DNA of 64,000 nt from Nymphaea colorata. Its lineage: Eukaryota > Streptophyta > Magnoliopsida > Nymphaeales > Nymphaeaceae. The notes under the pieces are model-generated. The model had not been told where the DNA came from, made no database searches, and saw only the letters and a list, made by a program, of their open reading frames with translations. Made by a program: the position numbers and the translations under genes. The stretch lies in NCBI RefSeq assembly GCF_008831285.2, contig NC_045144.1:16355858-16419857 (forward strand). The letters run 5' to 3'. Shown piece by piece: positions 24,858 through 35,965 of this stretch (the stretch's first letter is position 1; every line of letters begins with the position of its first letter).

Positions 24858-26059
24858 AAATCACACACCAACTACTCCTTTGGTCTTAGCTAAGACGCGT
24901 TGGGCATATTCGCCTTCTAGCAACTACCAGTAAAAGTTTAAGGGAATTTGCACGAATATTTACTCCATACGTCGATCTTAATTCTAAAACTGCAGTGAAA
25001 TTATAAAAAAAAAAAAGTAACCGGTTAATGTATCTTCAGGCATGTAAATTGGGGTATTTTTCAAGCTTATTTTTAAAATATAATCATTTCAAATTTTTAT
25101 TTTTTTGCCTATTGACCGAAGTTATAATTCTATTAAAAGAAAGAATAAGGATTTGAAGTAAACTTTTGTGGACCTGAACAGCAAAAAATGTCACACGCAA
25201 AATAATATTAAGAAATTGTGTAGCTAAGTTTTTTGAGTTTTTCGTGTTAACAGAATTTCGCTTTAAGCTTTGATTTTTATAGTTTTATAAAGACTCTAGT
25301 TCTTTAGAAAAATTATAGAAAGTAAGTTTTTGAAAACTATAGCCAAAAGCAAGTGCCAAAATGTATTTGATGGTTCCTATGAAAATTGTTACTCATTAAG
25401 TAGAACAGAAAACGTCTCAACGCGGCTCCCCGTGTTAACAGTATAACATCGAAACTGCTCTCATTGAATTCATGACCTCCTGCAATTTAAAGCCTGAGCT
25501 AGCCAAAGACATGACTCAATAAGGTTACGCAAAAGATTGGGAAAAAAAAAAGAAAGAGAAATTGTTATATTCATCGCAATCTTTTGCCCATAATTTTAAA
25601 AGAGAGTATAACTTTTGTGGTTTTCTTAAAGTTATATCATAGAAATTGTTAAATTAAGGCTTGAAGTGAACTTTGATTATTAATTTAAAAATTATAAAAC
25701 GTTACATTGTTTTTTTTTTCAACAGTTACAGGGTCTCATTGCATAAGCAGGGTTTCTGGCCTACCTAATGGGCCTTCCTGTCGACAGATTGCACTGAAGG
25801 ACACCACGTAGGACTGAGCATTGGGCCGGATACCCGAGAGGCCATTCATGTCACTCTTTCCACAGTAAGCAAAAAAACTTTTGTTTTTTTATAGTTATAA
25901 GTAAACTGATATATATGTGATATGTTCATATAATTCTGACTTATTGTGATCTACAAATCATGACCTATCATTTGCAGTGTTAAGATCAATTTCATCATTT
26001 TATTACTTTATTCACTATTAGTTATAAGCTTACCATATCAATAAACGTCGGGAAAAATA
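24858..26059. other. Upstream flank of the hydrolase gene, no gene
   Basis: AT-rich. The part from about 25,025 to 25,890 is repeated with clear similarity at about 41,790-42,640. The stretch 24,816-25,025, which includes the start codon and proximal promoter of the hydrolase gene, is missing from that second copy. Confidence 0.7.
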
Positions 26060-27300
26060 TCCATCTCATTGTATATCTTTCTACCAGTTTGCTTCTTCTT
26101 TATTTTAATGGTACTTTTGCCATTTTTTCTTTTAAAAAAAACTTTATTCAGAATCTTAACATCAAATGACTAATTTGAAATACTTAAAGTGAAATATGGA
26201 GATGAACTTGGCGTTGAAAGAAGGATTGTTAAAGCTTGATGAGAGCATGATGTCATTTCAAAGATTGATTTATAACTTTCTGAAAATAAAACTGCGCCTT
26301 TTGCAAAGTTCTAATGACTTGTGGTGTCCTTTGGGGGCGTTTGGTAACAAGAAGGCTGCAGTCCAAAATCATTTTCAAAAAGGTTATAAACCAAATTTAA
26401 TAATGATGAATGCAATGTTCTTTTTGGTATTGGGTAATATGAACATTTTGTTAATATTTCATAAATTTGCCCTAATATTAGGACAAGTTCATAGAACACT
26501 AACAAAATGCTCATATTACCAAACACCTTGTATATGACCCTTCAAGGGCTGTTTGGTAGCGGCAACAGTATATGACTGTTTTATAAATCTAATAATTCAT
26601 TAGACACTAAAACTAGTGTTCCATGAACCTGCCTTAATCTTTAAAATATATTCATGAAATACTCACACATTGTTTGGTCTTTCAAACGGCTCTTCAAGTA
26701 ACTTAAAAGTGATGCACATGACATGGAAAAATTCATGAAACACTAGCAAGATGTTCATATACCAAACACCTTTTACATGACCCTTCAAGCAGTTGAAATG
26801 ATGCATGCACATGGCATGTAGATGAAACTCTTTAACTCTATAGCATTTTCAGCAGGGATATATATATAGACAAAAATTTCTCTGCATATCTATTTAATTA
26901 TTGCCATATTTTAAAACTTTACGCTCTCGCTCTCTCCCTCTCTCTCTCACACATAGTAAGACCATTTCCTTGAAATAGTTTGCAATTGAAAGTTATGCAT
27001 AGTTGGCTGCATCAACTTTTTAGAGTGCGTATACGCACACATATACATATACATTGTATATATGGGAGTTCAAAATACATGATATTGTATCTTTCCAGTT
27101 GACTAAAAATTAAAAACATTTCGTTAAAGAGACAGTCAACCTATATGCATGCATGTATATATAGGTTAACCAACAAAGTTAAGCACTAACCTTAGAGGGA
27201 AAAAGCAGCAAGAACGGATCAAGCAAAATAATTGAGCACCAAACTAAGGAAAGGGAATCTATTGTTTCTTTTCCTTTTCTCTCTACTTTCTTACCGGACT
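26060..27300. repeat. Spacer repeat, copy 1 (upstream of dirigent gene A)
   Basis: Shared landmarks with copies at 29,670-30,790 and 55,190-56,530 are: the TTTTAATGGT(A/G)CTTTTGCC block; a GGGGGCGTTT(G/A)GTAA unit; the TTAGAACAAGTTCATGGAA-like block; (CA)n/(TA)n; a CT-rich patch; GCATCAACTTTTTAG; and the closing TTACCAACCAGCTGGTT. It contains no gene. Two sub-blocks (26,331-26,527 and from 26,548) are bounded by TTTGGTA / TACCAAACACC and look like MITE-type insertions. Confidence 0.75.
26331..26527. mobile_element. MITE-like element with GGCGTTTGGTAAC / TACCAAACACC ends
   Basis: About 200 bp, AT-rich and non-coding. The terminal sequences are inverted (TTTGGTAA on the left, TTACCAAA on the right) and the middle is also self-complementary (GAACATTTTGTTA with AACAAAATGCTC). 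Diverged versions lie at about 29,690-29,835 and 55,480-55,630. Confidence 0.5.
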
Positions 27301-27747
27301 GACAGCCATCTTACCAACCAGCTGGTTGTCCATCTCAGAAAATTCCCAATATGATGGCTCCAACCCAATGACCCCAAGGACTTGCATCCACACAAAAGCT
27401 AGCCCTTTCAGTTCCATACGCAGCCTGCAACCATTTCCATTTTGTAGAAAAGAAGCATTACGTGTCCCACCATTCATGTGTGGGCAGTTGCCTACACGGT
27501 TGGTGGTCGCCAATAATTCATCTATTCATATAGTAGTACTCCTTAGTTATTTGGTTACTGTCCCTTAATAACTAAACTTTGTTATGTACAAGATTTTTTT
27601 TTAAATGAGTGTTCTTTAGCTAAAAAACTCTAGCTAAACCCTTCCCACCACCCACCGTTTGTGTTTGGTGAACACATGTTCCGAACCCCTGCATGCCAGG
27701 AGGAGCCTTGCCTACCAACAAAGCATGTGCACTAATGGACAAGAAAG

Positions 27748-27749
<2 letters not shown>
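27301..27749. other. Dirigent-side spacer, no gene
   Basis: Shared with 53,440-53,810, with marker blocks ACTTGCATCCACACAAAA, CATTTCCATTTTGTAGAAAA and TATTCATATAGTAGT. The last block is the seed unit of the palindromic array at 59,090-59,720. Confidence 0.6.
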
Positions 27750-27781
<32 letters not shown>

Positions 27782-27822
27782 ACACACACACACACACACG
27801 CACACACATATATATATATATT
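27750..27822. repeat. Palindromic (GT)n(CA)n(TA)n microsatellite
   Basis: About 30 bp of GT followed directly by about 22 bp of CA and then TA repeats. The GT and CA halves are complementary and could form a hairpin. Confidence 0.95.
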
Positions 27823-28227
27823 ACCAATAATTAGTCGATAATGGGTGCCATTAGGAAGTAGATGGGGGGATTTTATAGATATGTCTAGAAATGCTTATAT
27901 ATATATATATATAGAAAATTAAAATCAATTGTTAAGTATTTCTTCTAAACCTATTTTTATAGATATGATCTTAAAAGTGAGAAATTTTTATTTAAGTTAA
28001 TCGTTTTTCTACTTTAATAATATTTTTTAATAATTGAAATGAACAACACTTGATAATAGAAAAGATGAATAAAAAAAACCAACTTGAACTATAACATGAT
28101 TTATATAAAATTAATGTGTATAAACATACTAAGAGGCTCACATTTTGTTTAAAGGCAAATAGGGGGTCCAATTTTCATCTCTTAACCAAATAGTATGGTA
28201 TTTACCCATTTCCCTATATAGTCTGGC

Positions 28228-28333
<106 letters not shown>

Positions 28334-28544
28334 CGCCATATCACTGATATTGACACCGATAGCACATTGCATGAGATAAAACAAACAGATCAGGACCAAT
28401 GTAGAAGACAATAATGATGTTCAATTTATATATTGGCCACATAAGCGAACTATTTTGGCAAGAACCCGTAACTAATAAATTTCCATGAATGAACAAAACT
28501 TTCCGACCTAAACAACACCAACTACAGTTCGAATATGCTTATAT

Positions 28545-28552
28545 TATAAATA
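28545..28552 (+). promoter_or_regulatory. TATA box of dirigent gene A
   Basis: TATAAATA, 72 bp before ATG 28,624. The surrounding sequence ATGCTTATATTATAAATACT is conserved in dirigent copies C and D; copy B has TATTCTAAATA instead. Confidence 0.7.
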
Positions 28553-28623
28553 CTCAATCCAGAACCCATAGCCTCTACAACACAACCAAAGCGCCAAAAC
28601 TTCTCAGTCTTCCACACAAGATC

Positions 28624-29166
28624 ATGGCGGCTTCTTTCAGGGGAACAAAGGCTACCGTGATGGCCATCCTGCCCCTCCTGATGATGTTGAGTTCCAGCAG
28701 CTTTGCCTCGGAGGAAGAAATGGGAGAGACCAACATCGTCTGTTACATGCATGATTTGTTGACAGGCAAGAATGTGACCGCGGTTCCGGTGACTTTGGCG
28801 GCCAATTCGACGGGGTTCGGCACAATAGTCGCCATTGATGATGCAGTGACGGAAGGTCCTGACCGGCGATCTGCCATCGTGGGCAGGGCTCAGGGCATCT
28901 ACATAGCTTCTGCATTGGACAGTTCCGACTTCCACCTCGTGTTCTCGGTCGTCTTCACCGAGGGAAAGCACAAGGGGAGCACGCTGGAGATACAGGGAGC
29001 CGACCGCTACTTGCAGCAAAAAAGGGAGGTGTCCGTGGTTTCGGGAACAGGCGAGTTCCGGTACGCTAGAGGCTACGCCGTATTAGAGACGGTTGAGCTT
29101 GACCCACCGCTAAATGCTGTTATAAAGTTCAATCTTACCATCCGCTACCCCGTTGCAGATTCTTAA
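28624..29166 (+). CDS. Dirigent family protein, secreted (180 aa), the one intact copy
   Basis: Intronless ORF from ATG 28,624 to TAA 29,166. The frame stays open to 28,489, but 28,624 lies 72 bp after a TATA box and is the start conserved in all four copies. Residues 1-28 form a signal peptide (basic start, hydrophobic ILPLLMMLSSSSFA). The mature part has dirigent landmarks in order: YMHDLLTGKNVTAVPV, FGTIVAIDDAVTEGP, VGRAQGIYIAS, VFTEGKHKGSTLEIQG, VSGTGEFRYARGYAV. Family length is typically 180-190 residues. N-glycosylation sequons are NVT, NST and NLT. Dirigent proteins act in the cell wall and guide stereoselective coupling of phenoxy radicals in lignan and related pathways; this copy's substrate cannot be told. 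A Cys occurs in NIVCYMHD where an aromatic residue is usual. Downstream 29,170-29,650 is AT-rich 3' flank. Confidence 0.92.
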   Translation: MAASFRGTKATVMAILPLLMMLSSSSFASEEEMGETNIVCYMHDLLTGKNVTAVPVTLAANSTGFGTIVAIDDAVTEGPDRRSAIVGRAQGIYIASALDSSDFHLVFSVVFTEGKHKGSTLEIQGADRYLQQKREVSVVSGTGEFRYARGYAVLETVELDPPLNAVIKFNLTIRYPVADS

Positions 29167-29389
29167 AAGGGTTTCCATCTTGGATGCAAGAACAGCGTTG
29201 ATTGCAAGTATCACTAAAAAAGTACCTCCTACTGTCCTTTGGATGTAGAATTGGTGTGAGTCAGGTCCTTCAATCGAAACAAAGTTTTATATTTGTTTCA
29301 TATGTTGTTTTGTGTATATGACAAGCATATGTCAAATATAGGCCTTATTATTATTATGTATATATTTATTTTCATGCCCAAACATTACA

Positions 29390-29650
29390 TATGTATGTGA
29401 CAAATAGATATAAGATAAAAAACATGTATGAGATAATGTATATGAGATAACAAATAGATATGATGTAATAATGGTGTATGAGATAACGTAAAACATAAAT
29501 ATGAAATAATGTCTACGAGATACAAATGATTTATGAGAGAATAAAATAACAAACTCATGTATAAGATAACACTAAACATAAAAGTAAGATAATGTTTATG
29601 AGATAATAAAATATTTATGAGATAATGAGATAACGAGATAACATTATGAC
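29390..29650. repeat. Degenerate ATGAGATAA repeat array
   Basis: Irregular repeats of (T)ATGAGATAA(C/T)(A/G) over about 260 bp downstream of dirigent gene A. A shorter related array follows dirigent copy C at about 61,310-61,445, and a trace occurs after copy B near 55,150-55,195. Confidence 0.7.
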
Positions 29651-29669
29651 CAAGACAAAAAAAAAGTTT

Positions 29670-29830
29670 TTTTATTAATTTGCAAAAATTAATAAAAAGG
29701 TATATACCAAATTTAATAATGATGAATGCAATGTTCTTTTGGTGGAACACTTTGTTAGTAGTTCATAAATTTGCCCTAATCTTAGAACAAGTTCATGGAA
29801 TGCTAACAAAATGCTCATATTACCAAATAC

Positions 29831-29897
<67 letters not shown>

Positions 29898-30173
29898 AGA
29901 GCTGTTTGGTAACTCCAACAATATGTGAGTGTTTTATAAATTTACCCTAAAAATTGAAGCATATTTATTAGACATTAAAACTAGTGTTTCATGAATCTGT
30001 CGTAATCTATAGAACAAATTTATGGAATTACTCACACACCTCAAGTCACTTAAGGTGATGCACATGACATGGATAAGTTCAAGAAACACTAAACAAAATG
30101 TTCCTATAGCAAACACCTTCTATATGACCCTTCAAGCACTTAAAATGATGCATGCACATGGCATGTAGATTAA

Positions 30174-30228
<55 letters not shown>

Positions 30229-30790
30229 AAAATTTTATCTGCATATCTATCACTTATTGCCAAATTTTAAGACTAGCTCTATCTCTCTCCTCTCTCTCTC
30301 ACATAAAAAGGCCATCTCTCTGCAATAGTTTGCATTTGAAAGTTAAGCAGGGTTCGCTGCATCAACTTTTTAGTGAGTACATATACATATACATTGTATA
30401 TATGGGAATGCAAAATACAGAATATTGAATCTTTCCAGTTGACTAAAAATTAAAATCCTTTCATTAGAGAAAGAGTCAACCTATATGCATGTATGTATGT
30501 GTGAGTGTATGTGTTAGTTAAAACTAGGAGACATTTGACATAAAAGGTCCAGGGGGCAGAGACATTTCATATAAAAATTATAGTAACTATGTGAGGATGA
30601 GTCAGGCCATGTTGAGTTAACCAACAAAGTGAAACACCAACCCTAAAAGGAAAAAGCAGCAAAAACGGATCAAGCAAAATCATTGAGCACCAAACTAAAG
30701 AAATGAAATCTATTGTTTCTTTTACTTTTCACTCTAATTTCTTACCAGACTGGCAACCATCTTACCAACCAGCTGGTTATGGTGCAAGTC
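29670..30790. repeat. Spacer repeat, copy 2
   Basis: Same blocks as 26,060-27,300, with internal (TA)n at about 29,834-29,895 and (CA)n(TA)n at about 30,174-30,222. No gene. Confidence 0.75.
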
Positions 30791-30899
30791 ATGTGAATGC
30801 TCAGTGACAGGTCCTTGTGCACATAGTGATCATAAGAAAATCAAACTTTTACTGATGGCTTTCCATCTACCCATCAGCAAAAGTTGAGTCAAACTTTAT

Positions 30900-31185
30900 G
30901 AGGTGCTCAAGGTCGACTTGAGCTTAACTCGCTTAACTGAGTTTGAGTTTGAGCTCAACTCGCATAAGCCCGTGTCCCTTAATAGATGTTTTATGCTTAA
31001 AATTTTTACATTTTTATTTAGTCATTTTAAGTTTTTTAAATTGCAAAAAAACGAGTCTAATCGAGTTGAGCTCATCCAACTCGAACTCGATTAGTTTACA
31101 AACTTGAGTTATCAATTAAGCTCGAACTCGACTCGTTTAACTTATGAGTCGAGCTCGAGTTGACTCAGCTCGTCCAACATTTCTA
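30900..31185. repeat. GAGCTCGA-rich dispersed element, copy 1
   Basis: Repeated GAGCTTAACTCG, GAGCTCAACTCG and AAGCTCGAACTCGACTCG motifs on both strands make this stretch self-complementary. A second copy lies at about 56,640-56,925 within the duplicated spacer. Confidence 0.65.
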
Positions 31186-32658
31186 TTGATATAGGAGGCT
31201 CATTTTATACTGCAACCTGGGTAGGAGATAGTAGGTGCAGAGCCATAAATTTTTCATGAGGTGGCCAAATTATAATTTCAAAATTTTAACATGGGATGAA
31301 ATATAATTTTTCAAAATTTTTATGTACAATAATTTTTTTTCTAAATTTACAAGTAAATTTCTCTACAAAAGGCCAATATATATTTATACATATATCTTGA
31401 TGTTTTTAACATGTATTCATCACAATTTATTCTCTATTTGCAAACGTGAAATAAATTGTTGGATTTGAAAATTATTGATTGCTAATGAAGCTTTCTATAC
31501 TTAAAATATTATGCAGATTTTGTTACGTAAGCCAAAAAAAAGTAGGAAACAACTTGATGATGGGAAGATAGATGGATAGATTACAGATATACATAATTCG
31601 ACCTGAAGAGTCTACATCCATATCTGTGGTTATAAAAGGATCACTACCTTTCTTTCTCCTCCTTATTAGATTGATGAGTACATATATAAATTGATTAATA
31701 TGTTATGTACATACCTCAATGTTAGGAAATACATCTACAACATATCATCATGAATCTTCAGGATAGAGCTGAATATGGAATTCGTATAGAAGTTTTTAAA
31801 AGAAAATCTCCATTGTTTTTTTTTTTGCCTCATCTGTCATAGAATCTAACTTAAATTTGTAATTAATATCTAAAAATTGATGATGTTTTTTATGATTACT
31901 TTTCTATATATACAGATAGTACATGTTTTCTTTCATGCTGGATTGTTATATACCATGTAGGTAGCAATAGTGACGATCTATCAAAGGCCACGGCTTATAA
32001 AATGACCATAACTCCTTTTGCTATTGTTTTCCTAACCTTCACTATTGGCGTTATCTTTCTCTGTTCAAGTTTTTTTTTGTTCAGAATCAACTAATTGGTT
32101 TTGATTATATTAGTTCTTTTGATGTTTTGTAAACCATATTGATAGGCATAAAATGATAAAATTAGTGTTCTACTTGGATTATCTATGACTAATTTCTCTT
32201 CTCCTTTAATTTTCTTGTCCAGTATTTAGGATTATGAATGAAGGTGATAAATGGACATTTATATTTTATGTTTTGCGCCATATTTCGTATCCTTTTCAAA
32301 TAAATGAATAGTTTTGATAAATTAGGCTTTATCCTTGTAACTTATAAATTGAATGAAACCTTTAAATTAAATTTAAAGTTTATATAATGGGACAGGTTGT
32401 TCATATTTCTGTTCTCATTGTCCAGTTTCTACGTCCTTACTTAGCATTCATGAGCAGCTTTGCTCTCCTCTCTTCCAATGGATTTCTTGTTCTTTCATTT
32501 TTGCTGCTTCTACAGCATCGGAACTTTTATATGTCTCCATTAGAGCTTCCAGTCCATATCATGACAAAAGAAGAGTTTGAATCTTGTCCATGTTTATAGT
32601 TGGTCAGCAAAGGTGATTGGGTGCAGTTTCTGAGTTAAAAAAAAAAAAAAGTGGTTGG
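31186..32658. repeat. Kinase-side spacer, copy 1
   Basis: The part from about 31,530 to 32,640 is shared with 42,872-44,000 (upstream of the intact kinase) and 57,255-58,330. Markers are AGTAGGAAAC with GATGGATAGATTACAGATAT, TCATCATGAATCTTCAGGA and AATGAAGGTGATAAATGGAC. It contains small open frames (e.g. 32,387-32,599) that are not conserved between copies, so no gene is called. Confidence 0.65.
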
Positions 32659-32940
32659 TAGCAAGGGAGACGGTGGCGGAGGAACCGCGGCCTATGGTTG
32701 CTCCTTTGCTCCAGCCTGAAGCCATTGCAGCCATTGTGACGTCCACTTTTCAAATTTTGTGACGTCCACTTTTCAAATTTGTTCGAACTGAATACATATA
32801 GTGCCCAACTGCACCAATAAAATTTGAACCATATGCATTCAGTTCGAACAAATTTGAAAAGTGGACGTCACAATGGCTTCAGGCTGGAGCAGAGGAGCAA
32901 CCGTAGGCCGCGGTTCCTCCGCCACCGTCTCCCTCGCTAC
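32659..32940. repeat. Inverted repeat (foldback) over the start of kinase pseudogene 1
   Basis: The right arm (about 32,828-32,940) is the 5' leader plus about the first 68 bp of the kinase coding sequence. The left arm (about 32,659-32,800) is its reverse complement, with an internal duplicate of GTGACGTCCACTTTTCAAAT. The spacer between the arms is about 30 bp. A transcript through it could form a hairpin of roughly 110 bp. Confidence 0.85.
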
Positions 32941-33892
32941 ACTCCACGAATCCGGCGCCCTCTTCGCCGTCAAGTCTGCCCAGCTCCCCTTCGCCGCCCA
33001 CCTCCGCCGCGAGCACTCCATCTTCTCCTCTTTTTCCTCCCCCCACATCGTCCGCTGCCTCGGCACTGATGTCACCCGCGAAGGTGGCAAAGAGTTCTAT
33101 AACCTCTTCATGGAGTACTTCCCCCGCGGCATGCTCTGCGACGAGATCAGGCGCCAGGGCGGCCGTCTGCCGGAGCCGGAGATCAGTCGCCACGCGAGGT
33201 CGGTGCTGCTGGGCCTTTGCTACCTCCACGGGATTGGAATCGTTCACCGCAACATCAAGGGGAGCAATTTGCTCATGGGTACGGACGGCGAGGTCAGGAT
33301 TGGCAACCTCGGCTGCGCGTTGCGGACGGGCGTCGCCGCCGAGGCGGGCTACGCCGCTTTTCATGGCGCCGGAGGTGGCCAGGGGGCGGGGGCAGAGCCA
33401 AGGGAGCGCGGCCGATGTCTGGGCGCTGGGATGAGATGGCCACGGGGCGGCCTCCTTGGGCGGGGGACGTCACCGACCCGGTTTCTGCTCTTTACCGAAT
33501 TGGGTGCACGGACGCGGTCCCGGAAATGCCAGAGAATTTGTCGGAGGAAGGACAGGATTTCCTCGGTAGGTGTGTCCACCGGAATCCGTCGGAGAGGTCG
33601 ACGGCGGACCAGCTGCAGCAACATTCTTTTGTAAATAAATTGAAGAGCGAGGACGTGGAAGGGAAGCCGTTTTCCGACTCGCCGAAGAGCATTCTTGACG
33701 GTATTCTTTGGGATTCTCTCGGAGACCGCATCACCCAAACGGAAACCGAGTCGTGCAGTTTCTCCCCCTGTTCTTGGCACCCCTCCCGCTGCCGCCAACC
33801 CAATTAGAGTCTTGTTCTCTCCTGCAGCTCGAAAGCCAGAATGGTCATGGGGGAAAGAATTGGGTGTCTGTGAGGGCCAATGCACCCGAGAA
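32873..33892 (+). pseudogene. MAPKKK-like kinase pseudogene 1
   Basis: It aligns with the intact kinase at 44,887 from MASGW to near the C-terminus but is broken. About 11 bp (net) are lost after TGVAAEAG, and about 11 bp are lost after ADVWALG, each shifting the frame. The rest (ATGRPPW, SALYRIGCTDAVPEMP, EEGQDFLGRC, SPKSILD) is read in other frames. Before the first frameshift the catalytic loop is already damaged: HRNIKG where the intact copy has HSDIKG, and NLG where it has DLG. The 3' end is cut at VRANAPEN, where the sequence passes into an antisense dirigent fragment. A protein from the first frame would be a truncated, catalytically dead N-lobe. Confidence 0.9.
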
Positions 33893-34170
33893 CATGAGGT
33901 GGAAGTCGGAACTGTCCAACGCAGAAGCTATGTAGATACCTTGAACCCTGCACGACGGCAGATCGCCCGTTAGGACCTTTTGTCTCTGCATCATCAATGG
34001 CAACGATTGTGCCGAACCCCGTCGAATTGGCCGTTGCAGTCACCGGAACCGCGGTCACATTCTTGCCGGTCAACAGATCGTGCATGTAACAGACGATGTT
34101 GGTCTTTGCCATTTCTTCATTCGAGGCAAAACTGCTGGAACTCAACATCATCATGAAGGGTAGCATGGCC

Positions 34171-34646
34171 TGTAAGATCATTTGGTGGGCCCGCATATGT
34201 CTATGAGGAATTTCAGACATTATGGCTGTCTTAACGTAAATATCCGCTTAAGTGATTGCATTTTGGGATATTACGTCATTTTAGATGGTATGGGGTAATT
34301 TTGAAATGTATAGATACCAGTACGGAATTACGGACTCTTTGATGGGTGGAATCCGTAATTGTCCTTATTATAAAATGGTAGTGGTCCCTGGGGTCGTGCA
34401 AGGGTTTCCTGAAACATTAGTTTCTAGGGTTTTCCTCTTCCCCATTTGAGAGAGACCTCAAGCGCGCCGCACGTACCCTGGAAGACCCTATTGCGATCTT
34501 CCCGTGCATCAGTTCAGATGGATTCAGGTACGCTTCCGCTTTCAGTTTAAGGTTTCGTTTATTTCAATGATTTAGCATGAGCATGATCCTGTTTTAGGGT
34601 ATATACGTTTGGTTTTGTATATGCGTTATGGGGAGAAATCCCAACA
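34171..34646 (+). repeat. Left LTR (476 bp)
   Basis: Differs from the right LTR by eight substitutions by eye and by 39 bp present only here (after CTTAACG). A TATA-like TTATAAAATGG lies near 34,368. Confidence 0.92.
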
Positions 34647-34750
34647 TTTGGTATCAGAGCCTATGTTCTTCGTTAAATCGTTGAATTTTTTTTGAATGAT
34701 TTTGTGCGTCTCCTCATTGGTTTCTTCCCTGTTCTTGGGCTGCAAGTTTT

Positions 34751-34794
<44 letters not shown>

Positions 34795-35520
34795 ACAGGG
34801 GGCGACGGCCTCCATCGCGTGGGCGATGGAAGGCGTCGGCTTCCGTTGCAACCGGAGAAAGGGAGAGATGGGAGGGGCGCAACGGCTGGAGTCAGGCGTT
34901 CTGGCGGGGTAGGAGGGCTGCGACGGCCGGTTCGGGCGACGACCGACCGCCTTCTGTGCGCCCTACCTTCGTTTTTTGTTTTGAAGGAAGGGCAGTGAGG
35001 GACGATGGCGGGAGAAAAGGGCTTCGCCCACCTCCGTCTGGCCACATCCAGCCTCGCCGGGGAGTCCACCGTCGCCGGATGGCTCCGTGCGACGAACTGA
35101 TGCCCACCCACTCCCTTGCCGGCGGCTTTCTGGCTACCGTTTCAGCCACCCAAAACCAGAAAAGGGGCAGATGTTCAAAACAGAGAAAAACCGGTGGAAT
35201 CTGTCGGCTTCCGGCAGGCATCGGCCCGCCATCGCCACCGCCGACGTCCGGCCGTCCTGGCGGCATTCGCCGGCGGCCACCCACGGAGTTGGATGGCCTG
35301 CCGGTGGAAGGCCACCGCCCGCCTGCCGTTCGGCAGGCGAGCGGTGGAGACGACGCCCGCGACCGCTCGCGCGGTCGAGCGGGCGGGTCGGCCCGGGTCG
35401 GGTCTTGCAGACCCGATCCGGATCCATCAGATTTAAAAAAAAAAAATTTCATTTTGCCGCCCGCCCGCGCCTCGCAGTTAAAAGATTTTGGACCGGGTCG
35501 GGGCCGACAGGACCCGACCC
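34751..35520. other. GC-rich block in the copia leader
   Basis: It starts with about 40 As (34,751-34,791), then about 650 bp of very GC-rich sequence with open frames on both strands that are low-complexity (Arg/Gly/Pro). There is no conserved protein. Composition is unlike the rest of the element and the flanking DNA. Confidence 0.6.
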
Positions 35521-35539
35521 GTATCCATACGGCCTGGTT

Positions 35540-35965
35540 TTAAAAAACTCGAACCGGTTCATTCGGTTTCAGACCGGTTCAATACGATTCAGAATCGATT
35601 CGGTCCGATTCAGACCGGTTCGAACCTTCTAGGGACCGGTTCGAACCTTTCAGATCCGATTCGGACCATTTGGGGACCGGTTCATTCATTTCAGAACCGA
35701 TTCGAACCATTCAGGGCTTTTCAGAACCGGTTCATTCAGTTTTGGAATCGATTCTAGCATTTCAGAACCGATTAAGTTGATTTTTGAACCGATTCGGGCA
35801 TTTTCAGACCGCTTCACTTGATATTTAGACCGATTCAGGGCTTTTCAGATCGGTTCATTGAGTTATGGAACCATTTTTAGCCAGTTTTAACCGGTTCAGT
35901 GGGTTTTAGAACCGATACGGTCTATTTTTGACCGGTTTGTCTAATTTTTAGACCGGTTCAGCCTA
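35540..35965. repeat. Degenerate ACCGGTTC tandem repeat in the copia leader
   Basis: More than fifteen copies of an (A)CCG(G/A)TTC-type core spaced about 15-40 bp apart, with the common form TTCAGACCGGTTCGAACC. It lies between the GC-rich block and gag. Confidence 0.8.

Noticed and set aside
32879..33885. Minus-strand frames opposite kinase pseudogene 1, and likewise 44,893-46,007 opposite the intact kinase
   Set aside because: High-GC coding sequence leaves open antisense frames; they contain no domain of their own.
34692..35632. Long overlapping frames on both strands (up to 283 codons)
   Set aside because: Caused by the GC-rich, poly-A-headed leader block of the copia element. The products are low-complexity Lys, Arg, Gly and Pro runs.
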